Origin: an uncultured Eubacteriales bacterium
Lineage (GTDB): Bacteria; Bacillota_A; Clostridia; Peptostreptococcales; Anaerovoracaceae
Direction: 5' to 3'
Length of the DNA: 14,351 nt
Assembly: GCA_902790885.1 (NCBI GenBank)
Contig: CADATR010000032.1
Span: forward strand, 1-14,351
The notes beneath the pieces are model-generated. The model saw only the letters and a list, made by a program, of their open reading frames with translations, did no database searches and was not told the origin of the DNA. The position numbers and the translations under genes are program-made. Shown piece after piece: positions 5,889-12,353 of this stretch; position 1 is the stretch's first letter; the number at the start of each line of letters is the position of its first letter.

Positions 5889-7691
5889 CTAAAGACCCAG
5901 CTCTGCATCCTTCGCAGGGGTAGGGATACCTTCAGCATCCCAGCCGCGGACTGCATAGTATTCCTTGAGCATGGTCTCAAGCTCGCTTACCTTGCCCTTT
6001 GCAGGACCGGTCTTCAGTTCTTCTCTTAGGAGACGAGGAGGGAGGGTATCCTTCTCTACGCCTGCTACTATGTTGAATTTCTTCTCGAGGTTCCAGATGC
6101 GCTCGCCCTTGAGGAGGATATCCTCATCGGACTCTTCGTCCCAGCCGCAGGCCTCTCTCAGCATGCCTGCTATCTCAGGCAGACCCTGTCCGAATGTTGT
6201 GAACAGGCAGATCCCGGCTGAGTCGCAGAGTGCTGTGAGATCCTGGAAGATCTTGAGTGTTGCAGCCTTGCCTTCAGTTACCAGCGGATCCATAGCGCTA
6301 GGGATACCGAGTACCTCAGGCGAGATCATGTATCCTCTTACGTGGCAGCCGCCTCTGTTGGATGTAGCATACTCAAGACCGATGCCCTGGATAGCACGTC
6401 CGTCGTATGCAGGCATCTCCTGCTTCTTGACTGACATCGAGAGTTCAGGGTGTCCGTACTTTTCGGCCATGCGGTACGAACCGAGCCCCATGATTTTTCC
6501 GAAGCCTTCGCCCTTGCATGTCATCTCTGTAGCATCTACCATGGCCTGCGCATCACCGAATCTCAGCGGGAATCCGATCTCTTCTTCCTTGATGCAGCCC
6601 ATCTCGAAGAGTTCCATCGCGCACGCGATGGTCGCTCCCATGGTGATAGGGTCGAGACCGTACTGGTTGCAGAGGAAGTTTGCCTTGCAGACTGCGCCGA
6701 GGTCTTCGACTCCGCAGTCTGAGCCGAATGACCAGCCGGCCTCATACTCAGGGCCTTCGCCTCTGGACTTGAACGCTCCTTCGGCGATGTCTACGAGTCT
6801 TCCGCAGCCGATGGAGCAGCCGAAGCAGCCCTTGTTGCGGATAAGGTGTCTTGCAGCGAGTGTCTCGCCCGATATGTCGTCAGCCTGAGGGAAGAGGGCG
6901 CCGTCGCGGCCGTTATTGACCGGGAGTCCGCCAACACCGTTTACGATGTTCACGAGGATCATGGTTCCCAGCTGTCCGAGTCCGGCTCCTGTTACAGGGT
7001 GTGCCGCAAGTGTTGCTCTCGCGTCGGCGCATACCTGGAAGAAAGCATCAGGGTGGGCGACTTTTACGGACTTTGTTCCCTTTACAGCTATCGCCTTGAG
7101 CTTCTTTGAGCCCATTACAGCTCCTGTGCCTCCGCGGCCTGCCGCGCGGTTTTTATCATTCATGATGGCGGCAAAGAGAACGCCTTCCTCAGCTGCCTTT
7201 GAAATGGTGGCGATCCTGAAGTTCTCTCCGCACTCCGCGTAGAGGGCGTCGGTGGCGTCAAATACGTCTGAACCCCAGATGGCTGAAGCGTCGCGCAGCT
7301 CCACTGTGTCGTCATTGATATACAGATATACCGGCTTCTCTGAGATGCCTTCGAAGATGATACCGTCGTATCCTGCATACTTGAGCTCAGGACCGAAGTG
7401 TCCGCCTGAGTTCGAAGCTTCGATGGTGCCGGTGAGAGGGGACTTGCAGACTACGTTGTATCTGCCGCCCGATGTGGCGAATGTTCCTGTCAGAGGGCCT
7501 GTCATGAAGATCAGGTTGTTGCCCGGACCAAAGACATCGCACTTAGGATCGCATTCGTCGCAGAAATACTTTGTTCCGAGACCTCTCGCGCCTACGAAAT
7601 CATGTGCGCTTTTATCGTTGAGAGGCTCCTTGACTATCCTGCCCGTGCTCAGATTTACACGGATGATCGTTCCTACATATCCGTTGTTCAT
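5889..7691 (-). CDS. Aldehyde ferredoxin oxidoreductase family large subunit (AOR 2)
   Basis: Complete 600-aa AOR-family protein, the usual length. Visible landmarks are the N-terminal pterin-binding domain (GYVGTIIRVNLSTG, later GAVMGSKKLKA at 190-200), the [4Fe-4S] ligands Cys289-x2-Cys292-x3-Cys296 and distal Cys495 in DSAGICLF, and Glu317 and His450 at the positions of the active-site Glu and His of Pyrococcus AOR. Family members hold a bis-pterin tungsten site and oxidise aldehydes to carboxylic acids; a few use molybdenum or act on other substrates. The conserved SNRGGCH segment fits a genuine aldehyde oxidase better than AOR 1 does. The ATG is 2 bp from the polyferredoxin stop, with GGAGGAGG upstream. 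Neighbouring NADH and polyferredoxin genes suggest it works in an NAD-linked, perhaps bifurcating complex rather than alone. Metal and substrate are inferred. Confidence 0.96.
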   Translation of the reverse strand: MNNGYVGTIIRVNLSTGRIVKEPLNDKSAHDFVGARGLGTKYFCDECDPKCDVFGPGNNLIFMTGPLTGTFATSGGRYNVVCKSPLTGTIEASNSGGHFGPELKYAGYDGIIFEGISEKPVYLYINDDTVELRDASAIWGSDVFDATDALYAECGENFRIATISKAAEEGVLFAAIMNDKNRAAGRGGTGAVMGSKKLKAIAVKGTKSVKVAHPDAFFQVCADARATLAAHPVTGAGLGQLGTMILVNIVNGVGGLPVNNGRDGALFPQADDISGETLAARHLIRNKGCFGCSIGCGRLVDIAEGAFKSRGEGPEYEAGWSFGSDCGVEDLGAVCKANFLCNQYGLDPITMGATIACAMELFEMGCIKEEEIGFPLRFGDAQAMVDATEMTCKGEGFGKIMGLGSYRMAEKYGHPELSMSVKKQEMPAYDGRAIQGIGLEYATSNRGGCHVRGYMISPEVLGIPSAMDPLVTEGKAATLKIFQDLTALCDSAGICLFTTFGQGLPEIAGMLREACGWDEESDEDILLKGERIWNLEKKFNIVAGVEKDTLPPRLLREELKTGPAKGKVSELETMLKEYYAVRGWDAEGIPTPAKDAELGL

Positions 7692-7693
7692 CG

Positions 7694-8164
7694 TTACGCC
7701 TCCTCCCCGATAAGATCTCTGTACTTTTCGCTTACTGCAGCTCTCTTGTCGTGGATCGCGTCAGTGTCGACGAATTCGAGGGCATGACCCGGACAGTACT
7801 TTACGCACTTCGGATCACCGTCGCAGAGGTCGCACTTGAATACCTTCCTGAGAGCAGGGTGATACGAAATGTTGCCGAGAGGGCAGGCATTCTCGCACAT
7901 CTTGCAGCCGATACATTTGCTGTAATTGATGACTACCGCGTTGTGTTCATTGCGGGTGATGGCCTTTACAGGGCAGACCTTCATGCAGGACGGTTCCTCG
8001 CACTGCAGGCACATCATAGGAATGGCAACAGCCGCCTTCTCATACTCGAACACATGCACATTGGCATACTTAGGATTGAATTCCCCGTAATGACCGAATG
8101 AGCACGCAAGCTCGCATGTGCGGCAGCCGATGCATTTCTCCGGCTTTATCACTAACTGTTTCAT
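7694..8164 (-). CDS. Four-cluster polyferredoxin subunit (HycB/DmsB-like) for AOR 2
   Basis: The 156-aa protein carries four cysteine groups: CIGCRTCELAC (11-21), CLQCEEPSCMKVCP (52-65), CIGCKMCENACP (84-95) and CDLCDGDPKCVKYCP (111-125). This is the arrangement of the four-[4Fe-4S] electron-transfer subunits that accompany many molybdopterin enzymes, including AOR-type enzymes. No signal peptide or membrane segment is present, so the complex is cytoplasmic. It is the first gene of the operon and is followed 2 bp later by AOR 2; it would wire the tungsten site to the NADH module and to free ferredoxin. The ATG at 8164 is the only plausible in-frame start (upstream frame reaches a stop at 8192-8194), yet its Shine-Dalgarno is unusually far away. 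Confidence 0.93.
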   Translation of the reverse strand: MKQLVIKPEKCIGCRTCELACSFGHYGEFNPKYANVHVFEYEKAAVAIPMMCLQCEEPSCMKVCPVKAITRNEHNAVVINYSKCIGCKMCENACPLGNISYHPALRKVFKCDLCDGDPKCVKYCPGHALEFVDTDAIHDKRAAVSEKYRDLIGEEA

Positions 8165-8191
8165 AATATCGCGGGCACGTAAAAGCGCCCT

Positions 8192-8199
8192 TCACCTCC
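8192..8199 (-). promoter_or_regulatory. Distant Shine-Dalgarno of the polyferredoxin gene, with hairpin spacer
   Basis: GGAGGTGA on the - strand is a near-perfect ribosome binding site, but 27 nt separate it from the ATG at 8164. The spacer contains a small inverted repeat, GGGCGC-TTTTAC-GTGCCC (8173-8190, one G-T pair). Folding it out would leave only about 9-10 nt between the site and the start. No other purine-rich site lies nearer. Confidence 0.6.
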
Positions 8200-8200
8200 C

Positions 8201-8220
8201 TTTATAAATGGATTTATAAA
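8201..8220. repeat. Repeated TTTATAAA in the operon leader
   Basis: Two copies of the self-complementary octamer TTTATAAA, 8201-8208 and 8213-8220, are separated by 4 bp just upstream of the Shine-Dalgarno of the AOR 2 operon. The copy farther from the gene could serve as a -10 box (TATAAA on the - strand), but no convincing -35 lies 16-18 bp behind it. The promoter of the operon is therefore placed in this area only tentatively. Confidence 0.35.
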
Positions 8221-8253
8221 AGAACAATATCTACAAGTTCATTCTAATATAAA

Positions 8254-8274
8254 GATATTCCGCATAATAATATC
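8254..8274. promoter_or_regulatory. Candidate LysR-type operator
   Basis: GATATT-CCGCATAAT-AATATC is a perfect 6-bp-arm inverted repeat that contains the T-N11-A pattern typical of LysR-family binding sites. It lies in the 166-bp gap between the divergent LysR gene and the AOR 2 operon. A further AATATC at 8226-8231 and a GAAC-N11-GTTC dyad at 8222-8240 could be additional half-sites on the side of the AOR operon. Confidence 0.5.
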
Positions 8275-8291
8275 GGACATGGAGTTCCATA

Positions 8292-8321
8292 TTGCTTTTT
8301 GGAATAAGAGGACTCTATAAT
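8292..8321 (+). promoter_or_regulatory. Sigma-70-type promoter of the LysR gene
   Basis: TTGCTT (8292-8297), an 18-bp spacer and a perfect TATAAT (8316-8321) form a good housekeeping-type promoter. The expected start of transcription is about 8327-8330, immediately before the ATG at 8331, so the mRNA would have almost no leader. Confidence 0.65.
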
Positions 8322-8330
8322 TCAAGTACA

Positions 8331-9212
8331 ATGAACATTCAGAATCTGAGATATTTCGCAATAGTTGCCAAGCTCGAGAATGTGTCCAAGGCGGCGGAAC
8401 TGATGCATACATCGCAGTCGTCGATATCGAAGAACATTTTTACGCTTGAGGAGGAGCTCGGGGTAAAGCTTTTTGACAGACACGGCAAAAGGCTTGTCCT
8501 TAACGATGCCGGAAAGAGGTTCCTGCAGAGCTGCGACCGCATACTCCAGGAGGCGGAGACTGTTTCAAAGGATCTCAGGCACATGTCGGGAGGAGATGAC
8601 AATCTCATCCGTATCTGCGCTGAGGAGACCGACCGGCATCTCTTCAATTTCCTTGCGAATTTCAAGATCTCTTATCCCGAAGTGGAATATTCCATCGATT
8701 CGATCCCGGACGGCGACGAGCTGCCCGACATCAATAAATATGACCTCATAATCTATCCTGACGAGCTCAGGTTCAGGAAGTTCAAGGGGGAGGATTATTA
8801 TACCGAGAAGTACATGTTTGCTGTCAGAAACGACAATCCGCTGGCCGAAAGGGTCTCACTTCCGGTAAAGCTGATGGACGGGCTCCCGATGGTGTTCCTG
8901 AAGCACAGGCTCGCGTATGAATATCCTTACCACGTGTGTCTTGCACAGACCATAAAAATGAGTTCAGTCAATTTCGTGGATTCGAGGGATCTTCACAGAA
9001 GGATGATATCGAGCGGCATCGCGTGCGGTTTCGTGCCGGAGGGAAGCGCCGAGATCTACCGCAATGACAGCCGCATCAAGCTGCTGCATCTGACGGATGA
9101 AAGGTTTTCGAGGCAGATGAAAGTCTGCTTTAAAAGAGAAAAGCACCTCTCCGTTCTGGGAGGCGCTTTCAGACAGTCGCTGATCGATTATTCTAATCTG
9201 AAAAGCGAATGA
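8331..9212 (+). CDS. LysR-family transcriptional regulator
   Basis: The 293-aa protein has the classic LysR N-terminus: MNIQNLRYFAIVAKLENVSKAAE, with a winged helix-turn-helix over about residues 1-60 (SKAAELMHTSQSSISKNI being the recognition unit), then ELGVKLFDRHGKRLVLNDAG. The remaining part is the periplasmic-binding-protein-like effector domain. The ATG at 8331 was chosen because it gives the standard LysR beginning; the TTG at 8292 would add 13 non-family residues and coincides with the promoter -35 box. It is divergent from the AOR 2 operon, the usual LysR arrangement, so it probably activates that operon in response to a small molecule, perhaps an aldehyde, carboxylate or oxyanion. 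The effector cannot be read from the sequence. Its last 20 bp overlap the convergent ThiF-like gene. Confidence 0.95.
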   Translation: MNIQNLRYFAIVAKLENVSKAAELMHTSQSSISKNIFTLEEELGVKLFDRHGKRLVLNDAGKRFLQSCDRILQEAETVSKDLRHMSGGDDNLIRICAEETDRHLFNFLANFKISYPEVEYSIDSIPDGDELPDINKYDLIIYPDELRFRKFKGEDYYTEKYMFAVRNDNPLAERVSLPVKLMDGLPMVFLKHRLAYEYPYHVCLAQTIKMSSVNFVDSRDLHRRMISSGIACGFVPEGSAEIYRNDSRIKLLHLTDERFSRQMKVCFKREKHLSVLGGAFRQSLIDYSNLKSE

Positions 9213-9879
9213 TATCGAAACTCATGTCAGCAAGGGATCCTATCAGGAGATTGCCCTCAAGGGCGGTCTCTCTGCCGCACAGGTACTGTATCGCGGCTGC
9301 TGACTCGACCGAAGCGCAGAACGCGGGGGTGACAGGCAGCGAAGTCTTTGATGATGGCTTGTAATCCTCAGTATATATCTGATGAAGAAAGCCCGATCCC
9401 GGAGGCACCACCATCGCCTGAAACTCCCAGCCGCAGATGGCTCCGTGCACTATCGCAAGGCCGGCTTCAGCCGCTGCGTCTTCGAGCACGAGTCTGGACT
9501 CAGCATTATCCAGGGCGTCAACGATAAGATCCGCATCCGCCATAAGGGCGGGTGCGTTTTCTTTTGTGAGGAATTTGCAGACTGCTGTCACGTTGACGGA
9601 AGGATCGATCGATTTCACGCGCTCAGCTGCCGCTGCGGCTTTTTTCTGCCCGAGGTTTTCGGATGTACTGAGAAGCTGCCTGTTGAGATTCGATTCCTCA
9701 AAGACATCACCGTCAACTACTGTGAGTGAACCGACACCGGCTCTTGTAAGATGCTCTATGATATTACCGCCGAGGCCGCCGCATCCCACAACCAGGACCC
9801 GGCTTTCTGCAAGCTTTTCCATTTCTTCGATGGACAGGGACGGGATATTTCTGCTGTGCCTTTCTCTTAGCTCGAACAT
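9193..9879 (-). CDS. ThiF/MoeB/HesA-family adenylyltransferase (E1-like)
   Basis: This 228-aa protein shows the E1-like nucleotide site VLVVGCGGLGG (28-38), the acidic VVDGDVFEESNLNRQ segment (54-68, with the conserved Asp and Asn-Arg-Gln) and VDALDN. Such enzymes adenylate the C-terminal Gly of MoaD or ThiS so that sulfur can be loaded. MoeB and ThiF usually contain two CxxC pairs holding zinc; none is present here, so it belongs to the shorter zinc-free type. Cys205 in TPAFCASVESA is in the region near the crossover loop/active Cys of relatives. In this window it is the sole E1, while three small proteins end in Gly-Gly. It is translationally coupled to the upstream FAD gene (TGATG, 1-bp overlap). 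Target specificity is inferred. Confidence 0.9.
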   Translation of the reverse strand: MFELRERHSRNIPSLSIEEMEKLAESRVLVVGCGGLGGNIIEHLTRAGVGSLTVVDGDVFEESNLNRQLLSTSENLGQKKAAAAAERVKSIDPSVNVTAVCKFLTKENAPALMADADLIVDALDNAESRLVLEDAAAEAGLAIVHGAICGWEFQAMVVPPGSGFLHQIYTEDYKPSSKTSLPVTPAFCASVESAAAIQYLCGRETALEGNLLIGSLADMSFDIIRFSD

Positions 9880-10814
9880 CAGTATGCTCCTTTCTTTCCG
9901 CGGATGCGCTCCGCTGTCTCTCTTCCCAGTTTTTCACCCTGCGCGGACGCGCTGTCCGCTATCTCGTGTACAAAGTCCGCGTTGCCGCAGAAATGCAGCC
10001 ATGCGGGATAGCCGTCTTTAGTTTTAAGCCCCTCCGCGAGGGTTCTGTCGGGTTCGAGTCCCAGCGCGGAAATAAGGGTATCGCATTCGATGTATTCGTC
10101 TTCGCCAGTATCGAAGTGATGGAGGGTAACGCCCGCAAGCAGGGGATGCCCGTGTATCTCAGTAACGGTCGAATTCAGCGAGACGGGGATGTCAAAGGCT
10201 TTTACGCATTCCTCCTGGTTGCGCTTAAGACCGCCAAGATGACCGCTTATCTCTGCCATGCATACCACAGTCTTGCCGAGCTGAACGAATCGTCTTGCCA
10301 TTATCTGCCCGATGTCGCCGCTTCCGAGTATGAACACGCGCCTTCCGATGTCACAGCCTCCGAGCTCGACCATCTCCTGAGCCTCGCCGGCGGTGTATAT
10401 GCCCTCCGGACGGGTCCCCGATACCGGAAGGGACCAGAGCGGCTTTTCAGTGCAGCCTGTCGCAAGTACGCATTCGAGGAAGCTTATTCTGCTCAGCCCG
10501 TCTGCGGATGAAACAAGAGCTGTTTTGTCTGCAGATAATGAGAGGACGCGGCACCCGGGAAGATAAACCGCTGATGAATCCGATAAACGGCTGAACTCTT
10601 CAGCTGAATATTCAGGACCTGTCATCTCTTTTCCGTATCTTCCGAGCCCGAAGCCGCTGTGCACGCACTGCGGAAGTATGCCGCCCGCGATGACGCGCTC
10701 GTCCGCGAGAGTAACTGAGACGCCGCAGGCCGAGGCAGCAGAAGCAGCGGCCATTCCAGCCGCTCCGCTTCCTATGACCAGTATTTCAGTGTCGATAGTC
10801 CGTATATCCGCCAT
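9879..10814 (-). CDS. FAD/NAD-dependent oxidoreductase (pyridine nucleotide-disulfide type, short)
   Basis: The 311-aa protein has two dinucleotide-binding motifs: GSGAAG at 15-20 near the N-terminus for FAD, and GSGDIG at 164-169 for NAD(P), plus LATGCTEKP and LISALGLEPD motifs. GILPQCVHSGFG resembles the FAD oxidoreductases that pair with GlpA-like dehydrogenases in many Firmicutes. Those partners are usually over 400 aa; this one lacks the C-terminal part, and no DUF1667-type third protein follows. It is divergent from a GlpA-like gene (10921) and shares its promoter palindrome, so the two probably act together, passing electrons from a hydroxy- or polyol-phosphate substrate to NAD(P). The start is supported by GGGAGGAG 4-5 nt upstream of the ATG at 10814. 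Substrate unknown. Confidence 0.87.
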   Translation of the reverse strand: MADIRTIDTEILVIGSGAAGMAAASAASACGVSVTLADERVIAGGILPQCVHSGFGLGRYGKEMTGPEYSAEEFSRLSDSSAVYLPGCRVLSLSADKTALVSSADGLSRISFLECVLATGCTEKPLWSLPVSGTRPEGIYTAGEAQEMVELGGCDIGRRVFILGSGDIGQIMARRFVQLGKTVVCMAEISGHLGGLKRNQEECVKAFDIPVSLNSTVTEIHGHPLLAGVTLHHFDTGEDEYIECDTLISALGLEPDRTLAEGLKTKDGYPAWLHFCGNADFVHEIADSASAQGEKLGRETAERIRGKKGAY

Positions 10815-10838
10815 GCGCTCCTCCCTGTTTATGACAAA

Positions 10839-10867
10839 ATGTTACCATTGTTGAAGCGCATCTTCAA
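10839..10867 (-). promoter_or_regulatory. Promoter of the FAD oxidoreductase-ThiF operon
   Basis: On the - strand TTGAAG (10862-10867) is followed after exactly 17 bp by TAACAT (10839-10844, 4 of 6 matches to TATAAT). It lies 25-53 bp before the start codon at 10814. The -10 box is weak, suggesting an activated promoter. Confidence 0.5.
10851..10867. promoter_or_regulatory. Palindrome TTGAAG-CGCAT-CTTCAA between divergent FAD genes
   Basis: A perfect inverted repeat with 6-bp arms and a 5-bp centre sits midway between the two divergent start codons. Each arm is the -35 box of one of the two opposite promoters, so a protein binding here, or RNA polymerase itself, would affect both operons at once. 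Confidence 0.6.
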
Positions 10868-10879
10868 AGGGGTTATATT
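10851..10879 (+). promoter_or_regulatory. Promoter of the GlpA-like / moaC operon
   Basis: TTGAAG (10851-10856), a 17-bp spacer and TATATT (10874-10879) are close to sigma-70 consensus. The predicted transcription start near 10886 leaves a leader of about 35 nt with the AGGGCAGGG ribosome binding region before the ATG at 10921. Confidence 0.65.
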
Positions 10880-10920
10880 TACAGTTGGAATAAGAACGCA
10901 GATATGCAGAGGGCAGGGAA

Positions 10921-12351
10921 ATGAAACAAGGGAAGAACGGCTTGATAAATACGGATGTGCTGATAATAGGCGCCGGTCTTCTCGGCTGCTTCACTGCCAG
11001 AAACCTGAAAAGATATGACATCGATGTGACAGTGCTGGAGATGGAAGATGACGTGTGCCGCGGTATTTCCAAGGCGAACACGGGCATCATCTACGCGGGC
11101 TACGACAATAAGCCCGGGACAGAGAAGCAGAAACTCTGCGTACAGGCAAATGAAGAGTTTGACCGTCTCTGCGAAGAACTCGATGTGCCTTTCAGCAGAC
11201 CGGGCTCGCTGATGGTGAGCTATGGTCCTAAAGCAGACAAAGTCATCAGAAGAAAATACAGCGACGGCATAAGTGGAGGTGTCAGGGGCCTCAGGCTGCT
11301 CAGCGGAGCGGAGGCAGAAGAGATGGAGCCCTCACTCGCGAAGGGAATAAGCTCCGCTCTGCTTTCGCCGTCCACAGGCACTGTTGACCCGTGGGAGCTT
11401 TGCATAGCCGCGTTCGAGAACGCAAGAGACAACGGAGCGCGCTTTGTTTTCGGAGCTGCCGTCACCGGAATCCGGCGAGGGGAAAGCGGTTTTACGGTCG
11501 AAACGGAGAACGGGATCTATTCCGCAAAGGCTGTGGTCAATGCGGCGGGTCTTTCGTCTGACGCCGTCAGAGAGATGACGGAAAAACCGCTCATAAGGCT
11601 GTATCCGGCCGCTGCGGACTACATCGTTCTGGACAGGGCAGCAGGAGTTTTCGTGAATCATATAATCTTCCATGAAGGAGAGGACGGCAAGGGACTTACC
11701 ATAGTTCCGACTGTTGACGGGAATCTGCTTGCCGGACCTACGCGGCGTGACGCATCGGCAGAAGAAACCGAAGCAAAAGACATGAGAACGGACCGCGGCG
11801 GACTGAAGCAGCTTGAGGAGCTCTGCCGGGAGGTCGCTCCGGGCATAGACCTGTCGCTGCAGATCAGGACCTTCGGTTCTCTCAGACCCGATCCTTACTA
11901 TGTTTCAGCACAGGACGGGGGCATAGTAAAAAAAGACGACAGTATAAAGGAACTTCAGATACTCGAAGAAGAAGGGCTTATAAGCCTCATAGGGATAAAG
12001 ACACCGGGACTGACATTCTCGAATAAACTTGGAGAACTGGTCGCAGACAAGGCGGCTTCTTACGCGGGCAGGACGACGCAAAATCCTGACTTTGATCCGC
12101 ACAGAAGGGGTATAATAAGAGCACGCGATCTGAGTGAAGAGGAACGCGCAGCGCTTATCGATAACGACAGGAACTACGGTGAGGTGGTATGCGCGTGCAT
12201 GGATGTCACAAAGGCCGAAGTGCTTGAGGCGATAAATAGAGGTGCACACGACTTTGAATCCGTAAAGAGACGCACGGGAGCGGGCTTCGGCAGATGCCAG
12301 GGCAGCCGCTGCAGAAGGCGCATAACGGAAATACTTGAAAAGAGGGACTGA
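10921..12351 (+). CDS. GlpA/LhgO-like FAD dehydrogenase with C-terminal BFD [2Fe-2S] domain
   Basis: The 476-aa protein opens with an FAD Rossmann motif DVLIIGAGLLG (12-22) and follows the DAO-type fold of glycerol-3-phosphate and L-2-hydroxyglutarate dehydrogenases (NTGIIYAGYDNKPGT, VNAAGL, TPGLTFS). The last ~57 residues form a BFD-like [2Fe-2S] domain: Cys424-x-Cys426 and Cys459-x4-Cys464, as in anaerobic GlpA. Such enzymes oxidise a hydroxy compound and pass electrons through FAD to an Fe-S partner or quinone. No glycerol gene is nearby; instead it heads an operon with moaC 2 bp after its stop and is divergent from an FAD/NAD protein. That company is unusual and suggests either a physiological link to the AOR enzymes (alcohol/aldehyde/acid chemistry) or a shared redox regulation. 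Fold assignment is firm, substrate open. Confidence 0.9.
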   Translation: MKQGKNGLINTDVLIIGAGLLGCFTARNLKRYDIDVTVLEMEDDVCRGISKANTGIIYAGYDNKPGTEKQKLCVQANEEFDRLCEELDVPFSRPGSLMVSYGPKADKVIRRKYSDGISGGVRGLRLLSGAEAEEMEPSLAKGISSALLSPSTGTVDPWELCIAAFENARDNGARFVFGAAVTGIRRGESGFTVETENGIYSAKAVVNAAGLSSDAVREMTEKPLIRLYPAAADYIVLDRAAGVFVNHIIFHEGEDGKGLTIVPTVDGNLLAGPTRRDASAEETEAKDMRTDRGGLKQLEELCREVAPGIDLSLQIRTFGSLRPDPYYVSAQDGGIVKKDDSIKELQILEEEGLISLIGIKTPGLTFSNKLGELVADKAASYAGRTTQNPDFDPHRRGIIRARDLSEEERAALIDNDRNYGEVVCACMDVTKAEVLEAINRGAHDFESVKRRTGAGFGRCQGSRCRRRITEILEKRD

Positions 12352-12353
12352 AC

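Noticed and set aside
8292..8330. TTG at 8292 as start of the LysR gene
   Set aside because: It adds 13 residues foreign to the family and coincides with the -35 box of the gene's own likely promoter; ATG at 8331 gives the normal LysR N-terminus.
8165..8330. Molybdenum/tungsten cofactor riboswitch in the leader of the AOR 2 operon
   Set aside because: Only a 6-bp hairpin and AT-rich repeats are visible on the - strand leader; no multi-helix structure like the Moco RNA was found by eye. A covariance-model search would be decisive.
9879..10814. Truncated pseudogene interpretation of the 311-aa FAD protein
   Set aside because: The gene is shorter than usual GlpA partners but has both nucleotide-binding motifs, a good ribosome binding site and coupling to the next gene, so it looks intact.
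10904..10924. Six-codon reading frame (ATG at 10904) overlapping the GlpA-like start
   Set aside because: It begins without a ribosome binding site of its own and is probably chance; kept only as a note.
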